Translations under genes and position numbers: made by a program
From: Megaustenia siamemsis
Taxonomy: Eukaryota; Mollusca; Gastropoda; Stylommatophora; Ariophantidae
Assembly (NCBI GenBank): GCA_032433765.1
Contig: JAVIAB010000051.1
Location: 152,073,276 to 152,137,275 of the forward strand
Direction of reading: 5' to 3'
Length of the DNA: 64,000 bases
Notes under the pieces: generated by a model
Seen by the model: only the letters and a program-made list of their open reading frames with translations
Told to the model about the DNA's origin: nothing
The model's database searches: none
Shown here: piece by piece, positions 40,201-42,501 of the stretch
Position numbering within the stretch: position 1 is the first letter of the stretch
Layout: each line of letters begins with the position of its first letter

Positions 40201-41944
40201 AAGTGATCACAGACATATGCAATGACATATACCATACAGGATACATACCAAATGAACTAAAAACGTCAACTTTTATTGCATTGCCTAAAAAGAATGGTGC
40301 AGTTGAATGCAGTGATTTTAGAACAATAAGCGTAATGAGCCAGGTAACCAAAATTTTACTAAAAGTTATACAAGGAAGGATTCAGAATAAAATTAATACT
40401 GAATTAGATGAGCAGCAATTCGGATTCAGGAAAAACAGTGGGACAAAAGAAGCCATATTCAGCATATGGACATTGATTGAAAAGTACATAGAAGTAAACA
40501 AACCAACAAATGCCTGCTTCATAGACTACACCAAAGCATTTGATAGAATACACCATAATCAACTTATAGATTGCCTAAAAGATATAAATCTGGATGACAC
40601 AGACATACGACTGATATGTAATTTGTACTGGGAGCAAACAGCAATAATAAAATATAACAAGGAGAACTCTACACCCATTGATATAAAAAGAGGAGTAAGA
40701 CAAGGATGCATCCTATCACCAAGCTTGTTCAATCTATACACTGAGCAAATCTTTAAAAACATCACTGAGATGCCAGACCTAAACATTAATGGAAAGATAA
40801 TCAATAACCTAAGATATGCTGATGATACTGTACTACTAGCGGAGGGTTCTAAAGATCTACAACAATTACTTAATGAAATAGGCATGACAGGCGAAAAATA
40901 TGGATTGGATATGAATGTCAAACAGACTAAAACTATGTTCACAAACAGGGGAAATTAGACAAGAGGATAGAACAGAAGATTGAAGCCTTTGAAGTGTGGA
41001 TATATAGAGGATAATGTACAATTGGATGGAAAGAAAAGAAAACAAATGATGAAGTCTTAAAACAACTAAAAATGAAAAGAGAACTACTAAATACAATTCA
41101 ATCAAGACAAATGCGATTTTTGGGCCATATTAAAAGACCCAACAGCCTGCTGGGAGTAATCTTGGAGGGGAAAATACAAGGTAATAGAGGCAGAGGTAGA
41201 CCAAGACTAGCATGGACGAGTGGTATCCAGAGATGGACAAGTCAGACTGTGACAACCTGCACCATCAAGGCAAGAGACTGAGACAGAGCAGAATGATGCT
41301 CCATGGTAACCAACCTTCATTGCAGAGATGACACTTGATGATGATGACGACTAGCAGTACCAGTATTCAAGATATTATTCGGTTTAAAACATGTATATGT
41401 TAGTGTAAGTGTGTGTGTGTGTGTGTGCAAGTGTAACGCAACTGATCAACTTGGTACTCAAAAATGCGCTCTAGAGTCCAATGATTGTGTTGGGTCAAAA
41501 AGGTGCAAATAAAGAATATTATTAATATCATAATCATATGAAGTCATACTACCACAAACCTGAACCACAGCACAACCAACAGTAACACCAATGATGCACA
41601 CCACACAAAAACTTAATGTCAACATCCTCTTTTTTTTGTTTAATTTTAAAGTTTAAGTTTAGGAGCGATAATGATAATAAACTTTATTTTAAATCATCGG
41701 GTGAACACATCACAGGCATAACTTACTAACTAGAGACAGACAACTCATATAACTCAATTCAACCAAAGAGAATCATTATGATTATAATCGTCAATCATCA
41801 TCATACATGATACATCACCTGGCATAGACCGACGTCTTCATCAGTTAAAACATGGTTTACCACTGGTATAATACCAGCTTTCTCAACTTTCATATTTCCA
41901 TGTTGTAACACATCTTTGGAAATTTGAGAAATCGCGAGAGCCAT
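184..41944 (-). CDS. CFAP69: CFAP69, cilia- and flagella-associated protein 69 (19 exons, 3' end beyond window)
   Basis: Nineteen minus-strand exons were found by reading splice sites and translating. Their lengths sum to 2565 nt (855 codons) and every junction keeps phase. The product is collinear with my recollection of vertebrate CFAP69 (about 940 residues), including blocks such as [53 protein letters not shown] and GVKRD. The family is known as an axonemal protein of motile cilia and sperm flagella, placed in the central apparatus (FAP69 in algae). In mammals it is needed for flagellum assembly and shapes olfactory cilia responses. The body is mostly helical and armadillo-like; no signal peptide or membrane segment is seen. 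The start at 41944 has an in-frame TAG at 41963-41965 and a good Kozak context (AAGATGG). The lysine-rich C-terminal tail, about 85 residues in human, must lie left of position 1. Introns are crowded with repeats, but no exon is broken. Confidence 0.93.
483..1090. mobile_element. piggyBac-type MITE, copy 1 (TTAA-flanked)
   Basis: Starts TTAACCCTTAATTATGATAC and ends ATATCGTAATCTAGGATTAA, so both ends are TTAA followed by inverted CCCT-A-ATTA-GATA termini. No coding capacity. It abuts SINE H sequence on the right. It lies in the CFAP69 intron between exons 18 and 19. Confidence 0.75.
1091..1320 (-). mobile_element. SINE H relic
   Basis: Shares the body (GGCCTACTCTTTT, AACTGCCAAG, CCTCCTGTTT, GGCTAGACATT) with the fuller minus-strand copy at 6765-7205, in the same order. 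The tRNA-like end is lost. Confidence 0.55.
1432..1649 (-). CDS. CFAP69: CFAP69 exon 18 (codons 754-826)
   Basis: Encodes (E)[20 protein letters not shown], then [13 protein letters not shown] and [11 protein letters not shown]. It ends in phase 0 at donor GTCAGT and starts after a GAGCAG acceptor. It matches the family's DFKIGEIWNEIYEE and LRPVTTDKKALEAI. Confidence 0.94.
1895..2100 (+). repeat. Decayed dispersed repeat (SINE H / repeat G mosaic)
   Basis: Contains GTGGCCTGGCTTGT, as in the SINE H-like copy at 29455, and TCTGGTTCACTGATCCTGAT, the repeat G core on this strand. Too worn to set ends. Confidence 0.3.
2511..2705 (-). CDS. CFAP69: CFAP69 exon 17 (codons 689-754)
   Basis: Encodes [15 protein letters not shown], then [31 protein letters not shown] and MTIAII plus one base; acceptor TTGCAG, donor GTAATA. 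It matches IPLPANCPSIAVMDVAENIRA of the family. Confidence 0.95.
2961..3153 (-). CDS. CFAP69: CFAP69 exon 16 (codons 625-689)
   Basis: Encodes [20 protein letters not shown], then [32 protein letters not shown] and AII plus one base; acceptor AACAG, donor GTAATT. It matches the family's LILGIMVEFCDNPKT and LWRKEEKELGVKRD. Confidence 0.95.
3238..3618 (+). mobile_element. LINE A 3' fragment
   Basis: Encodes the C-terminal [31 protein letters not shown] and [14 protein letters not shown] blocks of the family A reverse transcriptase ORF, with a 2-bp frameshift near 3300. It is followed by the family 3'UTR (GGCTACGGCTCGAAAGGTCA) and a TAGA tail. Lies between CFAP69 exons 15 and 16. Confidence 0.85.
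4089..4109. repeat. (CA)n microsatellite
   Basis: About ten CA units in a CFAP69 intron. The surrounding 3620-5050 stretch is intronic, AT-rich, with only a short LINE-like scrap at 3690-3760 (also seen at 34060-34260). Confidence 0.85.
5051..5132 (-). CDS. CFAP69: CFAP69 exon 15 (codons 597-624)
   Basis: Encodes (W)[20 protein letters not shown] to FDLLE; acceptor TTTCAG, donor GTAACC, phase 0. EDYFLEKEG is identical to the vertebrate motif as I recall it. Confidence 0.94.
5494..5786. mobile_element. piggyBac-type MITE, copy 2 (internally deleted)
   Basis: TTAACCCTAGATTAAGATAC at the left and GGTATCATAATGTTGGGTTAA at the right frame 293 bp. The interior matches parts of the longer copies (ACTACCACTTAATTGTTACAT; AACTGTCAAATTT). 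Confidence 0.75.
5958..6053. mobile_element. piggyBac-type MITE, short remnant (copy 3)
   Basis: Begins TTAACTCTAGATTATGATAC, runs through GTAGTAAAAATTACAACATC and is cut at a second TTAA near 6050. Only 96 bp, a one-ended or deeply deleted copy, about 150 bp before exon 14 of CFAP69. Confidence 0.6.
6203..6321 (-). CDS. CFAP69: CFAP69 exon 14 (codons 558-597)
   Basis: Encodes [15 protein letters not shown] to LLASVDCS plus two bases; acceptor TTTCAG, donor GTGAGT. It matches EIFGTEGVDIVLHVM and SGLGYNVLLFSTLDSIW of the vertebrate protein. Confidence 0.93.
6463..6725 (+). repeat. Repeat G copy
   Basis: Shares AAAAGGACATCAAGTGGGCA, GTGTTGTGTTGTG, CAACACATCCAACTTT, TACTCACTTGACCAGACT and GGAGGTGGAGCAGGGTC with the copy at 12190-12525. 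No coding capacity, no tRNA-like promoter recognised; class unknown. Confidence 0.6.
6765..7205 (-). mobile_element. SINE H with tRNA-like head
   Basis: On the minus strand it opens with AGCCAGGTGGTCTAGAGC (A-box-like) and GGGTCCCTGGATTAAATCTC (B-box-like). It then shares the body with the copy at 28108-28560 (AACTGCCAAGGGTT here, the complement of AACCCTTGGCAGTT there). Probably mobilised by a LINE. Confidence 0.65.
8841..10065 (-). mobile_element. LINE B (RTE-like), 5'-truncated, with reverse transcriptase
   Basis: A 291-codon open frame at 9950-9075 holds the RT core: [23 protein letters not shown] (catalytic YADD), [21 protein letters not shown] and the C-terminal CESWTIG and [13 protein letters not shown] blocks. 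A frameshift near 9075 separates the end ([20 protein letters not shown]) at 9053-8832. The 3' end has a GATGAT-type tail at 8842-8856. KAFDKVKH is mutated to KAFVKVKH, so the copy is dead. It sits in the CFAP69 intron between exons 13 and 14. Confidence 0.88.
10313..10431 (-). CDS. CFAP69: CFAP69 exon 13 (codons 518-557)
   Basis: Encodes [20 protein letters not shown], then [19 protein letters not shown]; acceptor TTTTAG, donor GTAAAC, phase 0 at the end. It matches the family's EIQSDILLILSGLCENHIQRK. It is too short and too interrupted in genomic context to appear as a long open frame. Confidence 0.93.
10480..10797 (-). repeat. Repeat G copy interrupted by a MITE
   Basis: Carries AACCAGAACTATTCAGATCA, CCACAGAAACAGATTAATCT and ACCACAACACAACACATCTA. 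It stops at 10797 in CCTTTTAA, where the MITE begins. The rest of the repeat (GGGCGATGACAAAGAGAGCT) resumes at 11967. Confidence 0.65.
11278..11765. repeat. 27/31-bp minisatellite inside the MITE
   Basis: Repeats of GATTCCCATGTCATGATTAC + AGCATCT (27 bp), alternating with a 31-bp form carrying an extra GATT. About 17 units. Sibling MITEs have only one related unit here, so the array arose after insertion. Confidence 0.88.
11788..11882. repeat. 31-bp triplication
   Basis: Three near-identical units of AAGTTCAAACAAAATCTTAT + TTTCCTAACTC inside the same MITE. Confidence 0.85.
12190..12525 (+). repeat. Repeat G copy (long)
   Basis: One of the fullest copies: TTGTCATCCTCCCTTAAAAG, GTTGAGTGGGCATG, CAACGCATCCGACTTTGG, TACTCACTTGGCCAGACTAG, CGGAGAGGTGGAGCAGGGTC and TTCCAGCCCTGCTGCTGTGA, all found in the same order in other copies. 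The start includes a short scrap of the inverted flank seen at 11967-12020. Confidence 0.65.
12806..13865 (+). mobile_element. LINE E, 5'-truncated reverse transcriptase relic
   Basis: Translates with stops to [49 protein letters not shown] and then the open frame 13189-13698 ([45 protein letters not shown]). The end [20 protein letters not shown] lies in another frame (13643-13840), followed by an AAGAAG tail. Catalytic FADD is intact, but TAA/TAG stops near 13070 and 13145 kill the ORF. Confidence 0.85.
13866..15094. other. AT-rich intronic stretch without recognised content
   Basis: Part of CFAP69 intron 12. Very AT-rich, no open frames of note and no repeat that I recognise in other parts of the window. 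Confidence 0.6.
15095..15330 (+). mobile_element. LINE B 3' relic
   Basis: TTTTGGTCATGTTATGAGAA, AGGAACAATTAGAATATATT and the ATGATGATGATT tail match the end of LINE B in sense orientation ([12 protein letters not shown]). Heavily mutated. Confidence 0.7.
15405..15545 (-). repeat. Repeat G-like relic
   Basis: ATCAGAGCTGACCAAGATCT, AGAGGCAGTTTCAGAAACAG and GCCATTCAGCCTTG echo the 18880-19075 relic. Weak. Confidence 0.35.
16016..16180 (-). CDS. CFAP69: CFAP69 exon 12 (codons 463-518)
   Basis: Encodes [20 protein letters not shown] to INQLI plus one base. The acceptor is TTTCAG. The exon must end at a GCAAGT donor (16015-16014 = GC). The nearby GT donor two codons on would put a TGA in frame within exon 13, whereas the GC donor restores LIG-ILNTSF against the family's MIG-IFKNII. 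Confidence 0.92.
16550..16876 (-). repeat. Repeat G copy
   Basis: Same order as other minus copies: CAGGATCAGTGAACCAGAAC, TCCAGATCATACTCCACCTC, CAGTCTAGTCTGGCCAAG, GTTGGATGTATTGGACTGAA, CGCCCACTTAACATCCTTTT. Ends with the TTAA that is the MITE target in the copy at 10798. Confidence 0.65.
16877..18055 (+). mobile_element. Decayed LINE (C-terminal part of an RT ORF)
   Basis: Scattered frames give [20 protein letters not shown] and later a [16 protein letters not shown] block, then TGAGCAACCTGCCCAGAAAA and TCCTGTGCAAGGTCTGATGT. The tail is also present at 49490-49830, so two copies of one family exist. Many stops. Confidence 0.5.
18323..18542 (-). CDS. CFAP69: CFAP69 exon 11 (codons 390-463)
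   Basis: Encodes [20 protein letters not shown], then [29 protein letters not shown] and LEWCVGP plus one base. The donor GTTGGT is weak, but it gives [18 protein letters not shown], the same length as vertebrate EWCESE-DPFFSHGNSFHG. Confidence 0.93.
18880..19075 (-). repeat. Repeat G relic
   Basis: GGTGAATCAGAGCTGACAAA, GACCCTGTTCAATCTCCACT and GAGGGAAGGCAAACTTGGTC recall other minus-strand copies. Lies between CFAP69 exons 10 and 11. Confidence 0.4.
19219..19340 (-). CDS. CFAP69: CFAP69 exon 10 (codons 349-389)
   Basis: Encodes [14 protein letters not shown] to KNRTAIS with the conserved [11 protein letters not shown] block; acceptor TTTCAG, donor GTAAGT, phase 0 at the end. A stretch of this exon is too short to stand out as an open frame and was found by splice-site reading. 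Confidence 0.93.
19690..19850 (+). mobile_element. LINE E 3' relic
   Basis: CCACAAAAAGATGGATTGAT then GAAAATTAGAGATGCTAGGC and GACCACAAACTATATTTCTT match the end of LINE E ([15 protein letters not shown]) with a GAAGAAAAG tail. Confidence 0.65.
19930..20260. mobile_element. Two LINE scraps joined in opposite orientations
   Basis: 19972-20041 reads plus-strand [20 protein letters not shown], an FKYLGS-type RT block. At about 20042 it switches to a minus-strand LINE E-like end (TCACATTCGGTGGTTGTTCG, ATCATATGGCCAAACTC). Origin of the join unclear. Confidence 0.45.
20796..20965. mobile_element. piggyBac-type MITE, left-half remnant (copy 5)
   Basis: TTAACCACAGATTACAAGAC, CAACATCAAAACACAAATTC, TTCAAAATTTGACA and AATTACCACTTAAGTGACCC match the left half of the 55012 copy. 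The right half is absent; CFAP69 exon 9 begins about 60 bp further on. Confidence 0.65.
21023..21198 (-). CDS. CFAP69: CFAP69 exon 9 (codons 290-349)
   Basis: Encodes [20 protein letters not shown], then [20 protein letters not shown], to TFQE plus one base. The acceptor is TTCCAG and the donor GTGAAC (weak). Phase and the join to exon 10 (E-VKSHN, family E-VKSQN) fix the donor. Confidence 0.95.
21325..21835 (+). mobile_element. LINE C 3' fragment
   Basis: Translates in broken frames to [40 protein letters not shown] and a TAACATCAAAAGATGGACAA end. Closes with CATGGTAGCCAACCTTTGAT and a GATGATGAT tail. Inserted in the intron just upstream of exon 9. Confidence 0.78.
22136..22410. repeat. 45-bp minisatellite
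   Basis: Six units of CTAAACAAACTACACAAAAG + AGAGACAGATTTTTAGATCATTAGT in tandem; one unit lacks two bases and others differ by single substitutions. Intronic. Confidence 0.93.
22496..22565 (+). mobile_element. LINE C 3' tip
   Basis: AAATGGTGCTCCATGGTAGC, TAACTTTCAGTGCG and a GATGATGATAA tail match the last 70 bp of LINE C. Confidence 0.6.
22690..22870 (+). mobile_element. SINE T (tRNA-like)
   Basis: GATGCCTAGTGGTTAGTGAA (A-box region) and AGAGTTCAATCCTGACC (B-box region) with TTTTTGTGGGAAAAAAAAAA and GGCACTGAC downstream. Matches the cleaner copy at 33648-33903. Confidence 0.65.
23030..23207 (-). CDS. CFAP69: CFAP69 exon 8 (codons 231-290)
   Basis: Encodes [13 protein letters not shown]... 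through [20 protein letters not shown] to SCIR, ending in phase 2 at donor GTAATA. The [15 protein letters not shown] core is nearly invariant in the family. Intron 7 in front of it carries the 52-bp minisatellite and LINE A and F pieces. Confidence 0.95.
23467..24482 (-). mobile_element. LINE A, 5'-truncated
   Basis: Starts (3' end) with a TCTATCTATCTATTG tail and the GAGCCGTAGCCGGCCCATAG end. The main open frame 24274-23753 gives [40 protein letters not shown] and [20 protein letters not shown]. The region upstream ([18 protein letters not shown]) is readable to 24480. Frameshifts show a dead copy. Confidence 0.87.
24898..25843. repeat. 52-bp minisatellite (about 18 units)
   Basis: Unit CATGCAACAACTATGCTGAT + CATCTACATCAAACCTGGCC + CAATGACACAAA, with sub-variants (CATC/CAAC, CCTGG/CCTGA/GCTGG, ACACAAA/ACATGAA/ACACGAA). 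Variant blocks recur in runs, pointing to segmental duplication within the array. In CFAP69 intron 7. Confidence 0.94.
25928..26113. repeat. (GA)n/(GAAA)n purine tract
   Basis: About 185 bases of almost pure purine, mostly GAGAGAAAGAGAGA. The apparent basic open frames across it are low-complexity artefacts. Confidence 0.9.
26340..26960 (+). mobile_element. LINE F 3' part with RNase H domain
   Basis: Broken frames give [20 protein letters not shown] (RNase H core) and then the open frame 26571-26903: [43 protein letters not shown]. The HVG-GNERAD motif is the RNase H C-terminal metal site. Ends with CGGAGTGCAATGATGATGAC. RNase H-bearing LINEs belong to I/R1/Tad-type groups. Confidence 0.83.
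27355..27433 (-). mobile_element. tRNA-like SINE head or degenerate tRNA
   Basis: Minus strand reads GGTGGCTGAGTGGTTAGTGC (A box TGGCTGAGTGG) and CTGGGTTTGAGTCCCAGATG (B box GGTTTGAGTCC) with fair spacing. I could not fold a complete cloverleaf with a sensible acceptor stem, so a SINE head is likelier. It touches a LINE A end at 27434. Confidence 0.5.
27434..27630 (+). mobile_element. LINE A 3' tip
   Basis: AGGCAAGAGCAGCAGGAATG, GAGTTGCTTGCACAGAACAG and GCTCAAAAGGTCAATAGATG match the last 200 bp of LINE A in sense orientation, with a worn tail. About 40 bp before CFAP69 exon 7. Confidence 0.78.
27672..27750 (-). CDS. CFAP69: CFAP69 exon 7 (codons 205-231)
   Basis: Encodes [19 protein letters not shown]... 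to KNS plus one base, acceptor TTGCAG, donor GTATGT. It matches the family's SMTLLENQL-EKLWVLKVLQHL. Confidence 0.92.
28108..28560 (+). mobile_element. SINE H, nearly full copy
   Basis: Head ACAACCGGGTGGTCTAGAGG and CCTGGGTTTGATTTCC (box A and B). Body AACCCTTGGCAGTTGAAAAT, GTAGGCCAAAAATGGCCGCT, GAATATCTGCCTGTATGGCG. Tail region TCGCTAGAGATATAAAGCTG and GCGAATGCAAATAGACAAAC. Lies about 30 bp before exon 6 of CFAP69. Confidence 0.75.
28589..28662 (-). CDS. CFAP69: CFAP69 exon 6 (codons 180-204)
   Basis: Encodes [11 protein letters not shown]... to VCETLVK, acceptor TTTTAG, donor GTAAGC, ending in phase 0. Sequence similarity to the vertebrate protein is modest here, but length and phase fit exactly between two strongly conserved exons. 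Confidence 0.87.
28890..28985 (-). CDS. CFAP69: CFAP69 exon 5 (codons 148-180)
   Basis: Encodes (G)[15 protein letters not shown]... to SIQSLQ. The acceptor is CATAG and the donor GTATAT, phase 1 to phase 1. The PSS-RIQIC motif matches the family's PSSELRIQIC. Confidence 0.92.
29455..29790 (+). mobile_element. SINE H-related copy (variant body)
   Basis: Head GACTGGTTGGTCTTGAGGCA and TTGTGGGTTCAAATCCTTGC. Shares AGTTATCTGCCTGTGCAGTG, TCTAGGGACTTTATCAGAGG and AAAGCTGGTGAATGC with the 28108 copy but differs in the middle. Ends in an A-rich tail. Probably a subfamily. Confidence 0.65.
29825..30140 (+). mobile_element. LINE 3' relic with hammerhead-like end
   Basis: Open frame 29829-30056 begins [16 protein letters not shown] and contains [15 protein letters not shown], like the C-termini of RTE-type ORFs. 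The 3' region has CTGAAAAAGGCCACATTTAG then GCTGAAATGTC at 30099-30129. Confidence 0.5.
30648..30760 (-). mobile_element. LINE B 3' tip
   Basis: ATGATCATCATCATCATGTG tail, GGCGTAGGTGATCATGTCCC and TCAGTTCTGTTGTTGAC match the last 110 bp of LINE B in antisense. Confidence 0.75.
30924..31110 (-). CDS. CFAP69: CFAP69 exon 4 (codons 86-148)
   Basis: Encodes [15 protein letters not shown] through VESISQL plus the first base of a Gly codon (phase 1), with donor GTATGT. It contains the conserved [10 protein letters not shown] block, which matches the vertebrate IIKLCGLPFL. Confidence 0.92.
31199..31275. repeat. (TA)n microsatellite
   Basis: About 38 uninterrupted TA units; intronic, right after CFAP69 exon 4 in genomic order. 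Confidence 0.97.
31290..31670 (+). mobile_element. LINE F-like relic (RT thumb region)
   Basis: Reads [20 protein letters not shown], then [20 protein letters not shown] and [20 protein letters not shown] with one stop. The R-QN-A-R-ILG block is typical of LINEs that also carry RNase H. Confidence 0.6.
31677..33146 (-). mobile_element. LINE A, longest copy with most of the reverse transcriptase
   Basis: Minus frames 33146-32892 ([38 protein letters not shown]) and 32885-32004 ([77 protein letters not shown]) cover RT blocks 1-7 and the thumb. A frameshift near 32890 and a missing codon at 32343 (FIY-GSH) separate or damage them. The 3' end is the GAGCTGTAGTCGGCCCATAG element with a TCTATC tail. 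The endonuclease half is absent. Confidence 0.9.
33430..33495 (-). CDS. CFAP69: CFAP69 exon 3 (codons 64-85)
   Basis: Encodes [22 protein letters not shown]. The acceptor is TTTCAG and the donor GTATCC. The donor is weak but is fixed by the family alignment, since human YQNG-LPLRDLAQIFK corresponds to YENG-F joined to [10 protein letters not shown] of exon 4. Confidence 0.85.
33648..33903 (+). mobile_element. SINE T, best copy
   Basis: Head GAGCTGCGATAGCTCAGTGG (A box TAGCTCAGTGG) and GTAGGGTTCGATCATGACC (B box GGTTCGATC). Body GAAAGTAAAGCGGCACAGAC, CCAAAAATCATGTGCCGAAG, TATGCCACTTGGCGTGATGG. Poly-T-containing end. Only 150 bp upstream of CFAP69 exon 3 on the other strand. Confidence 0.78.
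34060..34260 (-). mobile_element. LINE 3' relic
   Basis: TTATCATTATCATCATTAGG tail and GGTTGCATGTTCTTTGCAGA then CATCACAGCCCATCTGAAAG look like an antisense LINE end; the same scrap occurs at 3690-3760. Confidence 0.45.
34310..34660 (-). repeat. Repeat G copy
   Basis: CAGGATAGGTGAACCAGAAG, CATCCAGATCCTACTCTACT, CAGCCTAGTCTGGCCAAGAG and AAGTGTTTGGTCGAAAGGCA follow the usual minus-strand order. The end, GATGACAAAGAGCAGGTG, matches the flank at 11967. Confidence 0.6.
34670..34757 (+). mobile_element. LINE E 3' tip
   Basis: AAAGGACCACAAACTATATC, TCCCTTGACATTGAAAACAA and an AAGAAGAAG tail match the end of LINE E. Confidence 0.7.
35095..36138. mobile_element. piggyBac-type MITE, copy 6, with SINE U inside
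   Basis: TTAAACCCTAGATTACTATT at the left; GGAATTGTAATCTAGGGTGA at the right, where TTAA is mutated. Shares TTCCCAATTATCACTTCTGG, TGATTTCTTTCCTTTGATAT and TTTTACTACGGAATCGTGAC with siblings. A 20-base C tract sits at 35179-35199. Confidence 0.7.
35736..35870 (+). mobile_element. SINE U (tRNA-like) nested in the MITE
   Basis: TTAGTTAGCTGAGCTGGTAG (A box TAGCTGAGCTGG) and ACGGGTTCGATCCTGCTTTG (B box GGTTCGATCC), ending CATATATTGTTCTTTG. The second copy at 49145-49290 is nearly the same. Confidence 0.75.
36468..36530 (-). CDS. CFAP69: CFAP69 exon 2 (codons 43-63)
   Basis: Encodes [21 protein letters not shown], 21 codons between an AACAG acceptor and a GTAAGT donor, phase 0 on both sides. It matches the family's PMDLNRVIKLLEE block. 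Intron 1 in front of it (5288 bp) houses the large RTE element. Confidence 0.88.
37150..38232 (+). mobile_element. LINE C (RTE-like), older fragment
   Basis: Frames 37225-37593 ([38 protein letters not shown]: endonuclease end with intact SDH motif) and 37651-37887, then AGPDSI-like and [35 protein letters not shown] to 38230. It breaks off at GGAGCAGTAAGCC, exactly where the 5' end of the next copy begins. Missing 5' endonuclease half and all RT motifs after block 1. Confidence 0.85.
38233..41350 (+). mobile_element. LINE C (RTE/BovB-like), most complete copy
   Basis: The 5'UTR starts near 38233. The ORF begins at ATG 38446 or 38488 ([10 protein letters not shown]). Endonuclease: [28 protein letters not shown], then past a TAG (39037) [12 protein letters not shown], a TGA (39211), RNQIDYIMI and SYHNPV, where the catalytic Asp of SDH is Tyr. 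RT in another frame at 39813-40958: [72 protein letters not shown] (40812). After 40955 an internal deletion removes the FKYLG block; the end (41072-41281) has [20 protein letters not shown] and a GATGATGATGA tail. Two stops, two frameshifts and the deletion make it inactive. It occupies intron 1 of CFAP69 in opposite orientation. Confidence 0.9.
41405..41430. repeat. (GT)n microsatellite
   Basis: About ten GT units between the LINE C tail and CFAP69 exon 1. The rest of 41351-41818 is intron with nothing else recognised. Confidence 0.8.
41819..41944 (-). CDS. CFAP69: CFAP69 exon 1 (codons 1-42)
   Basis: Begins with ATG ([10 protein letters not shown]...) and ends ...GLCQ in phase 0 at a GTGATG donor. 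It has the least family conservation, but an in-frame stop just upstream, the downstream phase fit and a head-to-head neighbour support it as the true first coding exon. Confidence 0.8.
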
Positions 41945-42418
41945 CTTAAATGTCTCTTTTGCCTATTTTCAAGAAGCTTTAGTTGATCAATGTGATGATA
42001 TATAAAAATCCGAGGCTAATCGGACTAATCGCTTTACTAAACGTATAGTACTAAACTTAAAACTATACACATCGCCGCCATTATGCAAACCATCACCAAG
42101 GAGACGAATTTGCATTGGGGGTGGGAGGTTGAAGATTAAAAAACTACCATCAGTAACGAAATAATATCGAATGTAAACTGATTTCTTAAATTCTTTGAGG
42201 GTCATCATTATTGCTATAGTCAAAAACAGTTTTAATAATATACCTTTCAATTATATTTTCATTAATTTCACATATGCCACACTTATTACATATGATTCAT
42301 CTGTTTGTTTGCTATTTATTTTATTTTCAAAGAAATTATATGTAAAATTAATTTTAAAGCGGATTTTTAAAAACTGGATTTTTTGCTAAAAACACGAAAC
42401 AAATTAAATATTTCTGTC
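41945..42418. promoter_or_regulatory. Bidirectional promoter/5'UTR interval between CFAP69 and the CTC1-like gene
   Basis: 474 bp separate the two divergent ATGs. Visible motifs: GCCGCCAT at 42074-42081 (YY1-like core, inverted), ATGCAAA at 42083-42089 and ATTTGCAT at 42108-42115 (octamer-like, inverted to each other). Between them, 42092-42105 reads on the minus strand as GTCTCCTTGGTGAT, a half-good RFX X-box (the GTCTCC half fits, the other half is degenerate). RFX sites are common in front of cilia genes. No convincing TATA box is seen near either start. No LINE or SINE lies inside the interval, unlike the flanks. Confidence 0.55.
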
Positions 42419-42501
42419 ATGGATCCGATCAAGGCGGAACATTCAAAAGATGATCATTTCATTTTGTCTGCTACAGATATTGCCTACTTTATAACAAAAA
42501 G
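42419..42501 (+). CDS. CTC1-like gene exon 1 (codons 1-28)
   Basis: ATG to ...IAYFITK plus two bases; donor AG|GTTACT, a weak site. The alternative donor a few bases on (TG|GTATAA) would make a stop codon when joined to exon 2. The GTCATGG start context and upstream stop support the start. Confidence 0.68.
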
